DNA of 64,000 nt from Oligoflexia bacterium (lineage in GTDB: Bacteria; Bdellovibrionota; Bacteriovoracia; Bacteriovoracales; Bacteriovoracaceae): contig JADFZW010000013.1 in assembly GCA_015232355.1 (NCBI GenBank), forward strand, positions 41,256 to 105,255, read 5' to 3'. Made by a program: the position numbers and the translations under genes. The notes below the pieces were generated by a model, which was not told the origin of the DNA, did not search any database, and saw only the letters and a program-made list of their open reading frames with translations. This document shows, piece by piece, positions 8,327 to 17,456 of the stretch (position 1 is the stretch's first letter; every line of letters begins with the position of its first letter).

Positions 8327-10393
8327 CTACTTATCTGTTAAAACAATTGTTATTTCGTTTCTAAGTAAACGTTCAATTTGAAAATTTAATAATTGATCTT
8401 GAGGATTTATTTTTGCGAGTTCACGAAAAATCAGTAATGCTTTATCAACCTCTGATCGTTTTATACAATCAATCGCCTGTTGATATTTAACATTAATATT
8501 TTCATTTTTATTATCATTATCGTTATCATTATCTTGGACAAATATTGGAGCGAATACAGTAATTGGATCATTTTTTCCTTTTAAGATTACATCTCCTATC
8601 GGTCGAAAAAATATCATATCATTACTATTATTATTATTTATTAACGGTTTAACTACGCTTTCAGAGACACAAAGTGTGGTGGAAAAATATTTATTAGCAC
8701 CTTCTAACCTAGATGCTACATTAACTGCATCACCAATTGCGGTGTAATCAAAGTGTGATGTACTTCCAATATTTCCAACAATTGCTTGTCCACAATTTAA
8801 TCCTATTCTGGTAGTGCCGAAGGAGTATTTTTTATATTCGAGTATAAATTTTTTTGCTATTTGATCCATTTCTAGAGCACATCTTAAGGCCATCTCTTGA
8901 TGATTAGTAGATGATAATGGTGCTCCAAAAAAGGCCACAATTGCATCACCAATATATTTATCAATTGTACCACCATATTTTATTATCACCTTATTCATTT
9001 CATCCAGATAATGATTAAGTATTTTTACTAACACTTCAGGTTCCATACTTTCTGAAATGGTAGTGAAGCCGGCCACATCAGAGAAGAGGATAGTTATTTC
9101 CCTTCGCTCTCCACCAAGTTTTAATTTGGAGGGATCTTTTTCGATGAGATTAATAACATCATTAGAGAGATAGCGACTAAAGGCATCTCTAATAAATTTT
9201 TTTTCTTTTCTTAAGGTTATGGCGGACAAAATTATGCCAGTTGAAAATGAGATAAAATAGCATACAGTGAGTGTAAATGTGGGAATGAAAAACAAAGCTT
9301 TAAAATAAAAACTGCTAATCCATAATAATAAAAGTATAAAAATAGAGATGAGAATTTTTATCCACGTATTAAAAAGGATCATTCCAACAATCAGAGCGAA
9401 TGATACAAATATAGTAGTCAGCAAAATATCTACAAGCAAAGGAATTTCTTTTCGATATTGATTATCTAATATTTGAGCTAAAACATGCGCATGTATTTCT
9501 ATTCCTGAAATATCGTTGGAGCTGGAATTAGAACTGAGTAGAGATAGCGGTGTTCGATGTCGATCTTCGTGAGGTAAAATTGCTCCGATTAAAATAATTT
9601 TATCTCTAATCCATTCGATAGGCAGATGAGCGACCGCATGAATAGGATATTGGGAAAATGAGTTATTATGTTTATAAATTATACTGATGCTGTTTGATTT
9701 AGATTTAAATGTACTACTAATAATATTATTAGTAACTTTTTTTGCCAATGCTTGTGCAAAACTATCAACTCCATTACGTTCAACCAAAAACTCTCTTACT
9801 GTTCCATCCCTATGATCTTTCATAATGGTGGCCAAACTCTTACTCAATAAAAGGTTATCTTTATTTAAATTCAAATTTAAATCTGAAAAAAAATTATTTA
9901 AATAATCAACTTGCTTTTTAGTTAATCCATTCTCCTCCTGACCAGTAATCATTACAATAGGAACGGTTGTATTTTTTAAGACATTTTTTAAAAATAAATC
10001 TTTTGTTGCTTCTGTTGGTTGATCAAAAAGGATATCAATTCCTATTGCTTTAACTTGTGATTTAATTAAATAATTAATTGTGTCCGCCAAAAATTTTCTA
10101 TCTAGAGGAGAACGATAGGGAAATTTTTCATAGGTCTCTTCACCTATCGCCAGGATGACAATATTTGGATTAAGTTGATTGTTTGAAATTTTACTCTCTT
10201 CTGATACAAAAATTATACTCTTTAAATCACTGATCCAATTTTCAGCGACAGAAAAAATAGCAGTAGAGTAACCAGTGGGAAGTAAATTTTTATGGAAAAG
10301 AGTGAAAAGTGTGCTGTAGATTAGAACGATACTCAATAGAAAAGCTAATGAAACTTTTCCAATTAGTTTTTGATTTATATTTTTATGGCCCAT
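8327..10393 (-). CDS. CHASE2-domain adenylate/guanylate cyclase
   Basis: A 688-residue membrane sensor. The N-terminal transmembrane helix (about 15-35) is followed by a periplasmic CHASE2 domain (NPNIVILAIGEETYEKFPYRSPLDR, then VKAIGIDILFDQPTE). Next come three closely spaced membrane helices (about 320-395) and a cytoplasmic class III cyclase domain (about 425-620). The metal-binding aspartates lie in FSDVAGFTT and IGDAIVAFFG. The TIDKYIGD lysine and the GDAVNVASRLEG Asn/Arg are intact, so the enzyme should be active and make cAMP or cGMP. A short TPR-like tail (CIKRSEVDKALLIFRELAKINPQD) closes the protein. Its ATG directly abuts the TAG of the CHAT gene, showing tight coupling. Confidence 0.93.
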   Translation of the reverse strand: MGHKNINQKLIGKVSLAFLLSIVLIYSTLFTLFHKNLLPTGYSTAIFSVAENWISDLKSIIFVSEESKISNNQLNPNIVILAIGEETYEKFPYRSPLDRKFLADTINYLIKSQVKAIGIDILFDQPTEATKDLFLKNVLKNTTVPIVMITGQEENGLTKKQVDYLNNFFSDLNLNLNKDNLLLSKSLATIMKDHRDGTVREFLVERNGVDSFAQALAKKVTNNIISSTFKSKSNSISIIYKHNNSFSQYPIHAVAHLPIEWIRDKIILIGAILPHEDRHRTPLSLLSSNSSSNDISGIEIHAHVLAQILDNQYRKEIPLLVDILLTTIFVSFALIVGMILFNTWIKILISIFILLLLWISSFYFKALFFIPTFTLTVCYFISFSTGIILSAITLRKEKKFIRDAFSRYLSNDVINLIEKDPSKLKLGGERREITILFSDVAGFTTISESMEPEVLVKILNHYLDEMNKVIIKYGGTIDKYIGDAIVAFFGAPLSSTNHQEMALRCALEMDQIAKKFILEYKKYSFGTTRIGLNCGQAIVGNIGSTSHFDYTAIGDAVNVASRLEGANKYFSTTLCVSESVVKPLINNNNSNDMIFFRPIGDVILKGKNDPITVFAPIFVQDNDNDNDNKNENINVKYQQAIDCIKRSEVDKALLIFRELAKINPQDQLLNFQIERLLRNEITIVLTDK

Positions 10394-13093
10394 CTAGTTT
10401 TTTAATCCCCCAACAATGAAAGCACCATATGCAGAAGGAGGAGCACCTGTCTCTATCATTTTTTTACGGGCCAAAAATGCAGCATCGATAAAATTAACCT
10501 TTTGTGCTTCTTTATGTAATTCATTCATAAAAGTTGCTGTACTTTGATCATCTACTTTGCGAATGCTATAGATAATTGTTTTAGCACCTCCCAAATAAAA
10601 ACTGCGAGTGATTCCCACAAAATCATCTCCTGACATAGCTTTTCCCATTCCTGTTTCACAGGCCGATAGAATTACCACTCGAGCTTTTAATGGATTTGAG
10701 ACAATCATCTCTGCGTTTAGAGGAAATGCCTTTACTCCATCGGAAAGAATGATTGCTGAATCAAGAGGTTTTGAAACATTAAATATTCCATGAGTTGAGA
10801 GGTGAAGAATATTACATCCATCTCCTATTTGATCGCGGATATTTTTTATAGTGGCCTCTTTACCAATCAGAGGTGTAACTTTATAAATTTCAGCAATATT
10901 TTTTGCTTCTGCCTCCGCACCTTGCAATTGAGGATAGCTTCCAGCAAATTCTGGGTTTCCAACTATTACTGCTTTGGCAGTAGAAATATTTTTATTACTG
11001 TTATTTTTATTATCTTTTTTGTCCTTATTTCCTTGTAAAATCCAATTACCCATTGGAATTACAGATACAGGATTAGATATTTGCATGGCCCCCCAAGGAA
11101 CAAAGAAGATATCTTTACTGGCAACGATATAATTAATTTTATTTTTTATAATTTTATTAATATCTAATTTGTCTGATAGAATTTTTGCTTTCTCTTTTTG
11201 TGCTTCAACATTTCCACTATTAAAATCATCATTTAAATCAAAGATAGCATCACGAATCTCTTTTAATTTACTTGGCAGCGATATAATCTCAACTTTATTT
11301 TTACTTATTAATAAAACCTGTACATTTTCATCATCTTTTAGAGGTAGAAAATAGGCAATTCCTTCATCGGCAGATAATCTTTCTTTAACTGATCGTAGAT
11401 TAGGAACTTGAATTTCAAAGATGGATGCCATCTCTGGTGAAATTTTTTCTAATTCTTTTATTTTTTGCTCTCGTTGTATTCGAATTTTCTTTTCTTCTTC
11501 ATTGAGAGTTTTCATTTTATTTGCATTGTTCACATTATGACTGTTTGGAGCATTACGATGCATAGTAATTACTCTTAATCTCTCTGACAATTTGGAAATT
11601 TCAGCAACTTTTTTTTCTAATTCTGATTCTGATTCTGATTCTGTGTTTGTATTGGTAGTTCTTCCGGTACTTCGAACTGCCAGCATATCCGTAAAGGCAC
11701 GTGCACGTCCTCTCTCTAAATCAGCAAACAACGTATCATAATCTTTATCTTCAAGATCAAATTTAATAAGATTATAAGTGATATCTTCTTTTCCTACTCC
11801 GAAACGAACTTTACTACGATCAGTTTGTAAATTTCCACTAATCAATTCAACTGCTGATTGAGCATTTCGATATGCTGTTCTTGCCTCTTTTGGTTTTTTC
11901 AATTTAATTAAGACTGTTCCTCTTAATGTTTCAATTCTCCAAATTAAGTTACTCCATAAATATTTCGAAGCAATATTTAATGCTTGAACTGCTACTTTGT
12001 TCGCTTCTTCTGGCATATCAATACTATTATACGCCTGTGCTTGTAATGCTTGCACTGTAACCTTTCCTAGGGGGTAATTTATTTTTTCAAAAAATTTCAA
12101 ACTTAAATCTAAATACTTTTTTGCCAGTTTGTTTTCTTTGTTCCCTTTATTTTCTTTATCTTTTTTATCAATCAAAATACTACTGGCCGCTAATAATCCT
12201 AAATTCATTCCTCTGCCATAATATAAATCCGGTGGTGCAGGAAATAGTGAACCATATTGAGGATGATTTACAACATATTGTATGCGAGAGAAAGCATTCT
12301 CTGCTCTCTTGGCCCAAGGATATGCTTTAGTTAAATCTCCCATTGCTGAATAAACTCCGGCCATACCGACAAATGCACGCAATTGTACAGATGCCAGATT
12401 GTACATTTTTTCTGGTTCAGAAGGAGGAGCATTGTAGGAAGTTGGTAATTGCCAATCAATTAATGCCAATGCAACTTTTGCGAAATCTCTCTTGGCATTT
12501 TTTAAATCATTTAGCCATAGTCGTGCTTCTCCTCTTAAAGCGATAGAAGTAAAGTTGTGAGCAAAATACTCAATTTCTAATTTTGCAGTTTTTTCTATCA
12601 ATTCGATTTCAGCATCGGCAGCAAGGTCTAAGAGTACAAGTATTTGCGATTTTAAAGTGGATAAAAACCATTTATTAATTATTATATCTTTATTAGCATT
12701 AGTAGAAGAAGAATCCTTGGCAGAGATCTTTTCTAGAATATGTAATGCTTCTGTTGCATTCCCTTCATACATATTTTTATAGATATCTCGAATTTCTTTA
12801 GTTATGGTTATGCCAAATCCATTTCGTTCATTTACATTTGGCAGACCACTTATCTTATCAGGAACTGGTTGCAAACTTTCATTTTCATTAGAAGATAGTT
12901 CTTTTTGCTCTATTTGATCAAGAGTTGCCAACTCCTCTGTACTTAATGAACCTTCTTTTATTTCGCTTATTACTTTAGCACTATCATTAGCGTAAACAAG
13001 AGACATATTTATGATCGTAGTAATCATGATCATAATTACGATCATAATTGATAAGAGATAAGTTAAATATGTTTTTTGATAACGAAATTCCAT
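10394..13093 (-). CDS. CHAT-domain protease with TPR-like helical region, exported or membrane-anchored
   Basis: The start is the ATG at 13093, preceded by AGGGGG. A TTG five codons earlier is in frame but overlaps that site. The 899-residue product has an N-terminal hydrophobic segment (about residues 8-35) resembling a signal peptide. A long helical TPR-type region follows (about 100-430), then a coiled segment with a repeated Glu/Ser run, then a C-terminal CHAT caspase-like domain (about 570-899). The catalytic dyad is visible: His in HLSTHG (about residue 768) and Cys in SACETG (about 812). CHAT proteases are caspase/separase relatives that cleave partner proteins. Here it heads an operon with a cyclase and a FecR-like protein, suggesting an envelope-signalling role. 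Confidence 0.9.
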   Translation of the reverse strand: MEFRYQKTYLTYLLSIMIVIMIMITTIINMSLVYANDSAKVISEIKEGSLSTEELATLDQIEQKELSSNENESLQPVPDKISGLPNVNERNGFGITITKEIRDIYKNMYEGNATEALHILEKISAKDSSSTNANKDIIINKWFLSTLKSQILVLLDLAADAEIELIEKTAKLEIEYFAHNFTSIALRGEARLWLNDLKNAKRDFAKVALALIDWQLPTSYNAPPSEPEKMYNLASVQLRAFVGMAGVYSAMGDLTKAYPWAKRAENAFSRIQYVVNHPQYGSLFPAPPDLYYGRGMNLGLLAASSILIDKKDKENKGNKENKLAKKYLDLSLKFFEKINYPLGKVTVQALQAQAYNSIDMPEEANKVAVQALNIASKYLWSNLIWRIETLRGTVLIKLKKPKEARTAYRNAQSAVELISGNLQTDRSKVRFGVGKEDITYNLIKFDLEDKDYDTLFADLERGRARAFTDMLAVRSTGRTTNTNTESESESELEKKVAEISKLSERLRVITMHRNAPNSHNVNNANKMKTLNEEEKKIRIQREQKIKELEKISPEMASIFEIQVPNLRSVKERLSADEGIAYFLPLKDDENVQVLLISKNKVEIISLPSKLKEIRDAIFDLNDDFNSGNVEAQKEKAKILSDKLDINKIIKNKINYIVASKDIFFVPWGAMQISNPVSVIPMGNWILQGNKDKKDNKNNSNKNISTAKAVIVGNPEFAGSYPQLQGAEAEAKNIAEIYKVTPLIGKEATIKNIRDQIGDGCNILHLSTHGIFNVSKPLDSAIILSDGVKAFPLNAEMIVSNPLKARVVILSACETGMGKAMSGDDFVGITRSFYLGGAKTIIYSIRKVDDQSTATFMNELHKEAQKVNFIDAAFLARKKMIETGAPPSAYGAFIVGGLKN

Positions 13094-13201
13094 TGAATAC
13101 CCCCTCAAAAAAAAATATGCTAAGAACGCTACTAATGATTGAATGCTGATTAACTTTGCAATACTTACTTAAAAAGGATACACCAAAGGTGGGGCGATCG
13201 C

Positions 13202-14284
13202 CTATCGAGAATATTTTTTTGCTGACTCTTCTCCTCTTAAAACACGAAGGCCACCGAGTGCCAGTGCCTCTAACTCTTTCTCTCCTGGATATTTGTATAC
13301 TTTACTTATAAATTTCACTCTATTTTCGATTAATTCAGTCAGCTTCTGCCATTTTGCCAAACCACCAGTTAAAATTATAGCATCAACTTGTCCATATAAA
13401 TTTGAAGCACGAGCAGCGATCTCCTCTGCTATTTGATATGCCATTGCTTCAAAAACTATTTGATGATGTTCAGAACTTTTTGATTCGATAGTTGCTTCTA
13501 TTTCAGAGGCATCATTGGTTCCAAAGTAAGAGACGAGTCCACCTTTACCTACCAATAATTTTTCAATTTGTTCTTTTGTATATTTTCCTGAAAATGCAAG
13601 TCCTATTAAACTTGATGTAGGTAAACTACCAGATCGCTCAGGTGAAAATGGTCCCTCTGATAATCCATTGTTGACATTTATTGCTTTACCTTTTTGTAAG
13701 GCGGCCACGGTTATTCCGCCACCCAGATGGGCCACGATAAGATTTTGTTTATCAAATTCTAATTTATTTTCTTTAGAAAAATGTCTGGCGGTGGCGAAGA
13801 TATTTAGAGCATGAAATAAACTATTTCTTGTTATCTCACTATTGCCTGATATCTTTGCAATTGCTTCCATATCGTCAACAGCAGGAGGATCGACAATAAA
13901 TGAAGGAATAGAATATTTCCATCCTATTCCGTAAGCTATCACACATGCAAGATTTGAAACGTGATGACCTTGAAATCCGGCCCTAGCATCTTCGATCATC
14001 TGATCATCGATGTGATAAACTCCACTAGGAATTGGTCTAATCAATCCTCCACGTCCCACAATCGCATCGAATTCATTTAACGATACTTTATTTTTTTCTA
14101 GGGTTTTTATGATTTCTTCTTTTCTGAAAGTATATTGATCCCATATTCTTGCAAATTTCTCTAAAGATTTTGAACTATGTCTAATAGTGGTTTCAAAAAC
14201 TGGATTTTCATTTTTATAAACACCAATCTTGGTTGAAGTAGAACCAGGATTGATGGTGAGTAGGGTAAATATTTTTTTGTTCAT
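13202..14284 (-). CDS. buk: Butyrate kinase (branched-chain fatty acid kinase)
   Basis: A 360-residue ASKHA-fold kinase of the usual family length. The N-terminal phosphate-binding motif LTINPGSTSTKIGVYKN, the central NLIVAHLGGGITVAALQKGK, the GLSEGPFSPERSG loop and the C-terminal IILTGGLAKWQ are all present. The enzyme makes ATP from butyryl-, isobutyryl- or related acyl phosphates. Beside a leucine-dehydrogenase homologue it recalls the ptb-bcd-buk clusters of branched-chain amino-acid degradation, although no phosphotransbutyrylase or bkd genes are in the window. The stop codon overlaps a GGCGATCGCC palindrome at 13193-13202. Confidence 0.93.
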   Translation of the reverse strand: MNKKIFTLLTINPGSTSTKIGVYKNENPVFETTIRHSSKSLEKFARIWDQYTFRKEEIIKTLEKNKVSLNEFDAIVGRGGLIRPIPSGVYHIDDQMIEDARAGFQGHHVSNLACVIAYGIGWKYSIPSFIVDPPAVDDMEAIAKISGNSEITRNSLFHALNIFATARHFSKENKLEFDKQNLIVAHLGGGITVAALQKGKAINVNNGLSEGPFSPERSGSLPTSSLIGLAFSGKYTKEQIEKLLVGKGGLVSYFGTNDASEIEATIESKSSEHHQIVFEAMAYQIAEEIAARASNLYGQVDAIILTGGLAKWQKLTELIENRVKFISKVYKYPGEKELEALALGGLRVLRGEESAKKYSR

Positions 14285-14364
14285 CTTGCTTTACTCTTTT
14301 TGCTTTACTCTTTTTATGTATTGTTATGTTCTGCTCTTGTTTATATATATTTTTTTTTACTTTA

Positions 14365-15420
14365 TTATTTTAATGCCTTTATTATCGAAATATTTTTAAT
14401 ATAATTCATGGCCATACTACAAGCGATATCGTTAATAGAAAGTTTTTCATCTCTGGCCCGTTCTAAGATATTTAGAGTAATTTGAAAAATATCTTTAAGT
14501 TCTTCTGTAGTTTTATTTCTCTTGTAATTTTTAAATTCATTAGAGACTTGAATTATCTCTCCAGCATTTAATAAAAATGATGGCACTGCCATGATGCTTT
14601 TATCTGCAAATATTTTATGAATATCTGGTGAGTAATGAGCAGCACCGGCCACGATTTTACAAGATAACAATTTTGCATTTTCTTCATTTATAGAATGTCC
14701 AAAAGCACAGGGACAAAAAACCTCACAAGCTTCATTAAAAATCTCATTTGGTTTTACAATTCGTACATTTGAATACATATCCTTAGTTTCTTTTATTTTA
14801 TCGTATTCTATATCGGTAATAACTAAATCAGCACCCTCTTTCAATAATGAGTGGGTTAATGCTCTTCCGACATTACCTAATCCTTGAATAGCAATTTGCA
14901 CTCCACTTAAGTTTGTTTCTTGATATAAAAATTTCATGGATGCTTTAATACCTTGAATGATACCTAAAGCGATACTTTCTGATGCTTCCCCTGAGCCGCC
15001 ATATACCTCTGGAAGTGCCAAAACATAATCAGTTTCTCTCTTAATATCTAACATATCAATCGATGAGGTTCCTGATTCTGGAGTCACATAAACTTTTCCT
15101 TTCTGACGATCAATAAATGCTCCTAGAGCTCGAAAATACATTTCACTCTTAATAGATAGAGGATCACCAATTAATACAATACTTCCACCACCAACTACTC
15201 TTCTAGTAAGAGCTGCACTCAGAGTGTTTTGGTATGCTAAATCGAGTGCATCCAAAATTGCAGTTCCAAAATCTTTGTAATCATAAATTTTACAACTACA
15301 AATTGCTGGTCCTAGAGTTGTGTTGTTAATGGCGATAATTGCTTTCAATCCGACTGATGGTTCATTAAAAAATAATACTTCCTTACAAGAAGTCGATTTC
15401 ATCGTATCAAATAAATCCAT
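14365..15420 (-). CDS. Leucine dehydrogenase-like protein with lost catalytic residues
   Basis: The start at 15420 (MDLFDTMKS) matches the N-terminus of leucine dehydrogenases and follows an AGAGAGG site. In-frame codons upstream look non-coding. The 351-residue chain aligns along its whole length to the Glu/Leu/Phe/Val dehydrogenase family: GLKAIIAINNTTLGPA, then IGDPLSIKSEMYFRALG, the Rossmann motif IAIQGLGNVGRAL, CPCAFGHSINEENAKLL and FLLNAGEIIQVSNE. However, the GGTR stretch is replaced by CSCK. The two substrate/catalytic lysines of the MTYKN...GGGK region are Ser (GGGSIVLIGDP), and the catalytic Asp region AEDVGT reads PESGT. NAD-type binding seems retained but deamination activity is unlikely. 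It lies upstream of the butyrate kinase in the same orientation. Confidence 0.8.
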   Translation of the reverse strand: MDLFDTMKSTSCKEVLFFNEPSVGLKAIIAINNTTLGPAICSCKIYDYKDFGTAILDALDLAYQNTLSAALTRRVVGGGSIVLIGDPLSIKSEMYFRALGAFIDRQKGKVYVTPESGTSSIDMLDIKRETDYVLALPEVYGGSGEASESIALGIIQGIKASMKFLYQETNLSGVQIAIQGLGNVGRALTHSLLKEGADLVITDIEYDKIKETKDMYSNVRIVKPNEIFNEACEVFCPCAFGHSINEENAKLLSCKIVAGAAHYSPDIHKIFADKSIMAVPSFLLNAGEIIQVSNEFKNYKRNKTTEELKDIFQITLNILERARDEKLSINDIACSMAMNYIKNISIIKALK

Positions 15421-15903
15421 GTCCCCTCTCTTTTTTGACTTTGCTACACGTCCATTACCCATTGTTTTTACCTAATGATCAATGATCAATGATCAATAAA
15501 AATTTATCACCTGTTAACCAATTACATGCATATTATTTTACCACGGGAGCTATTGTGATATATGGTGGAATTTTTTTTCAGCATCTTTGGAAACTCACAT
15601 TGGCGTTTGCTTAATAGCATAATAGGATAATCGTAATGGTTTTGTAACATTGTAAATCAGGTTAAATTGACCTAGTTGATTTTTACTTAACATGGTCAAC
15701 GTTACATACTTCGAAAATAAAATATAAAGAAATTTTATGGATGGCCAACAGATTTATTGGATGAAGGACAAACTATGATCATTATCATGCGTGCTATACG
15801 CAGCAATAGATGCAAAAATAATTTCAAATTCAAGAGCGAATGTGACTAGAATTTTAAATTGTCTTTTCGAAGTTTAAACATTAGTATGTTTACTTAAGCA
15901 AGC
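15421..15903. other. Non-coding stretch with AATGATC repeats upstream of the dehydrogenase-like gene
   Basis: Three perfect 7-base copies of AATGATC occupy 15474-15494, about 55 bases upstream of the dehydrogenase-like start, where a promoter or operator would be expected. From there to the first tRNA I see no gene, hairpin or riboswitch-like structure that I can support. Confidence 0.5.
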
Positions 15904-15993
15904 GGAGGATTGGCCGAGTGGTTTAAGGCAGCAGTCTTGAAAACTGCCGAGGGTTTACGCTCTCCGAAGGTTCGAATCCTTTGTCCTCCGCCA
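15904..15993 (+). tRNA. tRNA-Ser (anticodon UGA)
   Basis: The acceptor stem GGAGGAT pairs with GTCCTCC, with a G discriminator and encoded CCA. The D-arm (GGCCGAGTGGTTTAAGGC), an anticodon stem GCAGT/ACTGC around CTTGAAA, a long class II variable arm and a GGTTCGAATCC T-arm are all present. The long variable arm and anticodon TGA identify serine. Confidence 0.96.
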
Positions 15994-16105
15994 TTCTTGC
16001 ATAAAAGTAGAAATTTTTTTTGCTCTTTTTAAATTTATTTTAATTTTTATTTTAATTTTAAATATTTTCACTTCACCTCATTTCATTTTTTTTAGTTATT
16101 TTTTA

Positions 16106-16195
16106 GGAGACGTGGGTGAGATGGCTTAAACCAGGCCCTTGCTAAGGGTCCGTACCCAAAAGGTACCCAGAGTTCGAATCTCTGCGTCTCCGCCA
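16106..16195 (+). tRNA. tRNA-Ser (anticodon GCU)
   Basis: The acceptor stem GGAGACG pairs with CGTCTCC, followed by discriminator G and encoded CCA. The D-arm GGTGAGATGGCTTAAACC, an anticodon loop TTGCTAA, a long variable arm and a GTTCGAATC T-arm fit a class II serine tRNA reading AGC/AGU. Its last 20 bases before CA are repeated at 28988-29007 (see the direct repeat). Confidence 0.96.
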
Positions 16196-16328
16196 TTTAT
16201 GAAAAATTGAAACATTGCTAATTCTCTATACAAATCATCAGTAATTGCTGCAAAGAAAGCTTTGAGTTCATTATTGAAGGTGCATCTCTTATTGTTATCT
16301 ACTAATCCTTTCTGCTCTCTAACATATT
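16174..16328 (+). repeat. Direct repeat copy 1: tRNA-Ser 3' end plus transposase-remnant segment
   Basis: The 155 bases from the T-loop of tRNA-Ser(GCU) to 16328 recur at 28988-29139 with one mismatch and one 3-base gap, so they are a recent or conserved duplicate. Read on the minus strand the non-tRNA part encodes NNKRCTFNNELKAFFAAITDD..., the same peptide found inside the IS66-type fragment at 28958-29539. Upstream of 16328 the two copies diverge abruptly. The open frame 16126-16362 that covers this copy runs through the tRNA and is not a gene in its own right. Confidence 0.9.
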
Positions 16329-16889
16329 CATCAATGATCTCTGGATTAAAGTGACACATCAAAGTTTTTCGAATTTCCTCAGGGAAGGATTACTCTTACA
16401 ATGCTATCTTTGTAATTACCGTTGATTGTACAAGAAATGGAAAACCGTTAATCAATATAGCAAATCTATCAAACATTAAAATATAAGTATAATCTAAGTA
16501 CACTACTCTTTTAATATGTAATCTCTAAGTTTACATTGTCAGTATTTCTGTATGATGAACTTGAATTATTTAATATCATATTACCAACATATTAAATATT
16601 TTTTAACTTTAACAAACAAACAAAAAAAAAGAAGTGCTTACATGAAATACTATTTAATAACGATAATGACGAATGAATATTTTTCTGAGCGCTGATAATT
16701 ATCATTTAATTTTTTTAATACTTGATTAAATCAAATTTAAAGAAATTCTATTCTCATTTTTATATTGACTATATAGTTACTTACATCTTGCAAAAAAAAT
16801 ACAATTAATATTAGTGGGAAAAAATGTTGATAATTTCATTTGTATTTTTTTAATGAAAGCGATTTTTAATTTAAAAGGTGTGAGCATAA
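16329..16889. other. Gene-free AT-rich stretch before the chemosensory cluster
   Basis: Apart from the tail of the remnant frame (to 16362), this 560-base stretch has no coding signal, tRNA or strong hairpin that I can see. The promoter of the chemosensory cluster should lie within it. A TTGATA at about 16827 is a weak candidate -35 without a convincing -10. Confidence 0.4.
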
Positions 16890-17456
16890 ATGGAAAAATT
16901 AATTCAAATTGCAAGAGATGTTTCTCTTGATCGCTTTAGCTCTCACATGGGCGCTCAAAGTGCGATTATTCAAGACACAGAAGATGGATGTATAAACAAG
17001 ATTAGATCTTTTCATACATCTACAATTATTATCTCTGGAAAAGATATTCGAATGACATTTAAGATCCATTTTGATTCCGATACTGCTATTTACTTTGCAT
17101 CTAGATGTTTTAAAAAAGATCCAACGGATTATCCACAAACAAAGGCAATTGATTTTTTCAAAGAGTATGTAAATTTAGTTGCAGGCAGAATAAAGAAAAT
17201 TTTTCATGGTCAAAATATTCCAGTAGGAATTAGTCTACCTATTGTGACCAGAGGATTTGATGAGATTTTTTTTAGTGGTGCAGATAAAAGTGATGAGTAT
17301 ATTTCAAATACCTGGGGTATTAAAGAGAATGAGGAAATTGTATATTGTACATGTGTTGTCGATTCATTTAATAAACAAATGGTTAAAGAATTAAAATACC
17401 CAGAAGAAAATCAGAAAACTACTGGAGCAGAAGAGGGAGAGGTAAATTTTCTATGA
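16890..17456 (+). CDS. CheX-like chemotaxis phosphatase family protein
   Basis: A 188-residue protein. The segment FFKEYVNLVAGRIKKIFHGQNIPVGISLPIVTRG (about residues 93-126; key residues E, N, G and the SLP/G turn) matches the helix-plus-strand pattern of CheX/CheC-like domains, in which Glu and Asn dephosphorylate CheY-P. An AAGGTG ribosome-binding site precedes the ATG. Its end overlaps the next gene by 4 bases (ATGA), so the two are translated together. In this cluster it would switch off one of the three CheY-like regulators. The first 90 residues are more divergent than typical CheX, and phosphatase activity is not proven. Confidence 0.65.
   Translation: MEKLIQIARDVSLDRFSSHMGAQSAIIQDTEDGCINKIRSFHTSTIIISGKDIRMTFKIHFDSDTAIYFASRCFKKDPTDYPQTKAIDFFKEYVNLVAGRIKKIFHGQNIPVGISLPIVTRGFDEIFFSGADKSDEYISNTWGIKENEEIVYCTCVVDSFNKQMVKELKYPEENQKTTGAEEGEVNFL

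Noticed and set aside
13193-13202. GGCGATCGCC palindrome (HIP1-like)
   Set aside because: A single copy overlapping a stop codon. No series of such sites is present, so no function is claimed.
16126-16362. 78-codon minus-strand frame over the second tRNA
   Set aside because: It reads through the tRNA-Ser gene, and its common part is the repeated transposase-remnant segment. It is not an independent gene.
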